Source: Gluconobacter japonicus
Lineage (GTDB): Bacteria; Pseudomonadota; Alphaproteobacteria; Acetobacterales; Acetobacteraceae
NCBI RefSeq assembly: GCF_002723975.1
Contig: NZ_BEWO01000004.1
Span: 124,001 to 188,000 of the forward strand
Length of the DNA stretch: 64,000 bases
Reading direction: 5' to 3'
The position numbers and the translations under genes are program-made. Position 1 is the stretch's first letter; each line of letters begins with the position of its first letter. The notes below the pieces were generated by a model. The model saw nothing but the letters and a program-made list of their open reading frames with translations. It had not been told where the DNA came from and searched no databases. Shown piece after piece: positions 60,490 through 64,000 of the stretch.

Positions 60490-63087
60490 TCAGCCTGCCA
60501 CTACAAAATTGACGATCCGGTTTGGAACGTGGATTTCCTTCACGAGACGCTTGCCTTCGAGCGCTCGGGCCACGTTCGGCTCGGCTTTCGCGGCAGCCAG
60601 CACCTGATCCTTCGGCGCATCCGGCGGCACCTCGATGGTGCCACGCAGCTTTCCAAGAACCTGAACACCAATTGTGACGCTCTGTACCACCAGCCATTCA
60701 TCCTGGGCTTCCGGCCACGCCCTGTCCACAACGAGATCACCATTCGGCTCAAGTACGGCCATCATGTCTTCCGCCAGATGCGGCATCATGGGAGCGGTCA
60801 GCAGACACAGAGTCGACGCAGCTTCACGACGGGCTGCTGCCAGTCCTTCTCCATCCTTGCCTTGCGCCTCAGCCAGAGCGGACGTCAATTCGTGCAGCCT
60901 TGCAACCGCAACGTTAGGCGTGAAAGCCTCCAGCGCCTCTGTGACAGCTGCAATCGTCCGATGTGTTACGCGACGCAGATCATCTCCTGCGACAGCATGG
61001 GTGCTGTCGATGGCATCCGCACCCGCAACTGCTGAGACCAAACGATGCAGACGCTGACCAAAACGGGCCGCAGCCGCAACACCGGACGCCGTCCATTCCA
61101 TATCGCGCTCTGGCGGGCTGTCCGACAGCACGAACCAACGGGCCGTATCCGCACCAAACCGCTCAATGATTTCCACAGGGGAAACCGTGTTGCGCTTGGA
61201 CTTGGACATTTTCTCTGATCGGCCCACCTGAACCGGCGTGCCGTTATCGCGGCGAACAACCTGCTCTCCACGACGCTCGACCTCTTCCGGATAGAGCCAG
61301 CCGCTCGCATCCTTGTAGCTCTCATGCGTCACCATGCCCTGCGTAAACAGGCCATCGAACGGCTCATCAATTCCAAGATGGCCCGTCTCATGCATCGCCC
61401 GGGTAAAGAAACGCGCATACAGCAGATGCAGGATCGCGTGCTCAATACCACCAATATACTGGTCAACCGGGAGCCAGCCATTAGCAGCTTCCGGAAGCGT
61501 CGGGGTCGCGGCATGAGGGCTCGTAAAGCGTGCGAAATACCATGAACTATCGACGAACGTATCGAACGTATCGGTCTCGCGGGTCGCAGCAGCACCACAC
61601 TTCGGACAGGCAACATGTTTCCATGTCGGATGATGATCCAGCGGATTACCCGGACGATCAAACGTCACGTCTTCAGGAAGGACGACCGGCAACTGATCAT
61701 CAGGAACCGGCACTGCGCCACAGCTTGCACAGTGGATGACGGGGATTGGGCAACCCCAGTATCGCTGACGGGAAATACCCCAGTCACGCAGACGCCAGTT
61801 TACAACACCGTGCCCGACGCCCATGCCTTCCAGACGCTCAATGACCGTTTTCTTGGCAACAGCGACATCGAGACCATCAAGGAAGCCAGAGTTGTAGAGT
61901 TTCGCGTCTCCGGTGACGGCTTTCTTGCCAACCGTGAAGGCCTCGGCATCTTCGCCAGCAGGCAAGAGAACCTGTGGAACAGCCAGACCATACTTGCGAG
62001 CGAAATCGAGGTCGCGCTGATCGCCACAAGGGCAACCGAACACCGCGCCTGTTCCGTAATCCATGAGCACGAAATTCGCGATCCAGATCGGAGCGGACTG
62101 ATCCGGGTTCAGCGGATTGCTGACACGAAGACCAGTATCGAAACCACGCTTTTCGGCCGCTTCGATCACTTCCTCAGATGTTCCGAGACGACGGCACTCT
62201 TCGATGAACTCGGCGGCAGCCGGATTGGTTTTCGCAACCTTGGCCGCCAGCGGATGATCCGCTGCGATGCCAACGAAGCTTAGACCAAACAGTGTATCCG
62301 GACGCGTCGTGAAGACTTCGATGCCGTCCAGATCCATGTCGAAACCGGCAGGCGGATTATGCAGCGCAAACCGCACCCGTGCACCTTCAGAACGACCAAT
62401 CCAGCGCTCCTGCATGGTGCGGACACGCTCGGGCCAACGATCAAGCTGCCCCAGACTGTCCAGCAGAGGTTCCGCGAATTTCGTAATCTTCAGAAACCAC
62501 TGCGAGAGAACCTTCTTCTCAATCAGTGCCCCTGAACGCCAGCCGCGCCCTTCAACGACCTGCTCGTTAGCCAGAACAGTCTGATCCACAGGATCCCAGT
62601 TGACGGACGAATCACGACGTTCGACCAGGCCGCCAGCCAGCATATCCAAGAATAGCTTCTGCTGCTTGCCGTAATATTCCGGCAGGCAGGTGGCAATCTC
62701 ACGATCCCAGTCCAGCGAGAAGCCCAGGCGCTGCAATGTTCCGCGCATGGTGGCGATGTTTTCCATCGTCCACTTGCCAGGGTGTACATTCCGCTCCCGG
62801 GCAGCATTTTCCGCTGGAAGCCCGAACGCATCCCATCCCATCGGATGCAGTACAGAGAAGCCGCACGCGCGCTTGTAACGCGCTACAACATCTCCAAGCG
62901 TATAGTTCCGCACATGCCCGACATGAAGCTGCCCGGAAGGATACGGAAACATCTCAAGGACGTAGTACTTTGGACGGTCCGCAGGAGGCACGTCAGGAAC
63001 AGCAAAAACGTTCCGCTGTTTCCACTCGGCCTGCCAGAACGGCTCTCTTGAGTGAAAATCGAAAGCCGGGGTCGTGGAATCGCTCAT
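60490..63087 (-). CDS. leuS: Leucyl-tRNA synthetase
   Basis: This class I synthetase charges tRNA-Leu. The 865-residue product has the HIGH-type motif [15 protein letters not shown] (His55-His58) and the KMSKS motif [11 protein letters not shown] near residue 628. Its editing domain lies between, and WCCP-type zinc cysteines near [16 protein letters not shown] and CPKCGAA are present. I start at 63087 ([13 protein letters not shown]), 7 nt after the DUF3576 gene. Confidence 0.97.
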   Translation of the reverse strand: MSDSTTPAFDFHSREPFWQAEWKQRNVFAVPDVPPADRPKYYVLEMFPYPSGQLHVGHVRNYTLGDVVARYKRACGFSVLHPMGWDAFGLPAENAARERNVHPGKWTMENIATMRGTLQRLGFSLDWDREIATCLPEYYGKQQKLFLDMLAGGLVERRDSSVNWDPVDQTVLANEQVVEGRGWRSGALIEKKVLSQWFLKITKFAEPLLDSLGQLDRWPERVRTMQERWIGRSEGARVRFALHNPPAGFDMDLDGIEVFTTRPDTLFGLSFVGIAADHPLAAKVAKTNPAAAEFIEECRRLGTSEEVIEAAEKRGFDTGLRVSNPLNPDQSAPIWIANFVLMDYGTGAVFGCPCGDQRDLDFARKYGLAVPQVLLPAGEDAEAFTVGKKAVTGDAKLYNSGFLDGLDVAVAKKTVIERLEGMGVGHGVVNWRLRDWGISRQRYWGCPIPVIHCASCGAVPVPDDQLPVVLPEDVTFDRPGNPLDHHPTWKHVACPKCGAAATRETDTFDTFVDSSWYFARFTSPHAATPTLPEAANGWLPVDQYIGGIEHAILHLLYARFFTRAMHETGHLGIDEPFDGLFTQGMVTHESYKDASGWLYPEEVERRGEQVVRRDNGTPVQVGRSEKMSKSKRNTVSPVEIIERFGADTARWFVLSDSPPERDMEWTASGVAAAARFGQRLHRLVSAVAGADAIDSTHAVAGDDLRRVTHRTIAAVTEALEAFTPNVAVARLHELTSALAEAQGKDGEGLAAARREAASTLCLLTAPMMPHLAEDMMAVLEPNGDLVVDRAWPEAQDEWLVVQSVTIGVQVLGKLRGTIEVPPDAPKDQVLAAAKAEPNVARALEGKRLVKEIHVPNRIVNFVVAG

Positions 63088-63094
63088 GTCTAAC

Positions 63095-63610
63095 TCAGTT
63101 GCCCCGCTCGCCATTTTCCGCACGCAACTGGCGGGCACGGGTCAGGATACGGGTGGTAATATCGGAAGTCGTTGTCGCGGAGACCGGCGTGTCCTGCCAT
63201 TCTCCATCCTGACGGACCTGGCGGAAAACGGAAACGCGCAAGGCATCGGAACGCATCCGGCGATCAAGTACATAGGCTGCAATCTTGAAGCGCTCATCCT
63301 TGCTGGCAGGCGGCTGATACCAATCCGTCAGAATAACACCACCAACGGCATCGGCTGATGCCAGCGGCATGAAGGACAGAGTGTCAATCGCCCCACGCCA
63401 AAGATAGGCGTTCACACCGCCCTTAAGCTGATCAGCGCCACCTTCTGCGCCACGATCGACACCCAGAAGATGATTGCGAGGCGCGGTCAGGCTGCTGGGA
63501 TCACGTGCGCCGCCGCAGGCAGCGACAGTTCCGAGTGCAAGCATACCGAGAGCCACGCGAACTGCGGAGCGGTGGAAAGAGCGGGAAACAGTCATCTGTG
63601 TACGAGACAT
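63095..63610 (-). CDS. DUF3576-family lipoprotein
   Basis: This 171-residue protein has a lipoprotein signal with the lipobox TVAAC (Cys32). The mature part has [32 protein letters not shown], then a region with [23 protein letters not shown]. This matches DUF3576, found next to leuS in Alphaproteobacteria. Function is unknown, but the link with leuS, lptE and holA is conserved. I start at 63610, because AGGA lies 8 nt upstream. Confidence 0.85.
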   Translation of the reverse strand: MSRTQMTVSRSFHRSAVRVALGMLALGTVAACGGARDPSSLTAPRNHLLGVDRGAEGGADQLKGGVNAYLWRGAIDTLSFMPLASADAVGGVILTDWYQPPASKDERFKIAAYVLDRRMRSDALRVSVFRQVRQDGEWQDTPVSATTTSDITTRILTRARQLRAENGERGN

Positions 63611-63750
63611 CATGGGGGTCCTGCGGGCCGGGCCAAGGCCGTCACGGGCATGGATACAGACTGGCGAAACCTGCATCCGGACAACATCAATTCCGTGTTC
63701 ATATCGCGCCCATCGGGCAAGGCCAAGCGCCCTGCCGATTTATAGAGACC

Positions 63751-64000
63751 TTATGACAGACCTGCGGTCAGAAAAGCCTGATGGAGTTCAGCCTTTTTCT
63801 CATCTCCAAGATAAGGAAAACGGCTCAAAATCTTTGCAATCGTCAGATCCGGAACCAGTCTGGCCAGATGATCCCGAACATGCCGAATTTCTTCCGCACT
63901 TTCATCTTCTTCAACAAGAGCAACAAGATAATAGACCAGCGCGCTCGGGTAATTAGGGTACAGACCCGCCATCAGACGACCCATTTCGATAACATCCCGA
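63751..64000 (-). CDS. C-terminal end of a TPR-type protein (5' part outside window)
   Basis: Only the last 82 residues are visible. They contain YPNYPSALVYYLVALVEED, then IRHVRDHLARLVPDLTIAKI and a C-terminal LHQAFLTAGLS. The pattern resembles the C-termini of tetratricopeptide-repeat regulators and class III adenylate-cyclase-like proteins, which end in ARFPF-type and LRKAGL-type motifs. The domain organisation upstream is not visible. It lies 140 nt before the DUF3576 gene on the same strand. Confidence 0.5.
   Translation of the reverse strand, partial: RDVIEMGRLMAGLYPNYPSALVYYLVALVEEDESAEEIRHVRDHLARLVPDLTIAKILSRFPYLGDEKKAELHQAFLTAGLS

Noticed and set aside
59831-60697. An LptE reading extended 70 residues upstream
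   Set aside because: The extension lies inside leuS, is low complexity and would bury the lipoprotein signal; the GTG at 60487 is better.

Overview
The window reads as chromosomal DNA of an alphaproteobacterium, most likely an acetic acid bacterium (Acetobacteraceae; Gluconobacter or a close relative). This is inferred from alphaproteobacterial gene order (secY-adk-rpsM, and DUF3576-leuS-lptE-holA), a short-LID adenylate kinase, a polyol permease of the RbtT/DalT/CsbX family and abundant RND and NodT-type efflux genes. No tRNA, rRNA, CRISPR array, insertion sequence or prophage was seen.

Layout. (1) 0-10 kb: a truncated CsbD-like gene, then a plus-strand four-gene RND efflux operon (adaptor, two permeases, NodT-type outer-membrane lipoprotein) closed by a bidirectional terminator. 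(2) 9.9-11.8 kb: two small membrane proteins (DUF1328 and YqjD/DUF883-like) and an orphan polyol permease. (3) 12.1-40.2 kb: a minus-strand run of translation and transcription genes. In transcription order it is rplK-rplA-rplJ-rplL-rpoB-rpoC, rpsL-rpsG-tuf, the S10 and spc operons (rpsJ to secY-adk), then rpsM-rpsK-rpoA-rplQ. fusA is missing between rpsG and tuf, and secE-nusG is missing upstream of rplK. (4) 40.3-48.7 kb: a second RND operon (permease, adaptor, outer-membrane factor) behind a response regulator/histidine kinase pair on the same strand. (5) 48.7-52.2 kb: rmuC, a small cysteine-rich lipoprotein, a BaiN/HI0933-type flavoprotein and a glutathione S-transferase-like gene. (6) 52.3-54.7 kb: plus-strand minC-minD-minE and a YidB-like gene. 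(7) 54.7-58.6 kb: a Tat-exported MRJP/Yellow-family protein divergent from a TonB-dependent receptor. (8) 58.8-64 kb: minus-strand DUF3576-leuS-lptE-holA and the 3' end of a TPR-type gene.

Most of the window is ordinary housekeeping DNA, and I do not see a convincing undescribed multi-gene system. The points most worth a second look are regulatory and structural. They are a perfect 8-bp direct repeat with 10-bp period (an OmpR-family site layout) between the two-component genes and the RND operon; a permease in that operon lacking the transmembrane lysine of AcrB-type pumps; a terminator-like hairpin between rpsK and rpoA; loop-forming palindromes in other ribosomal-protein spacers; the displaced fusA and nusG-secE; and the MRJP-family/TonB-receptor pair. 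All functional calls come from reading sequence and recalled family features; no database search was run.
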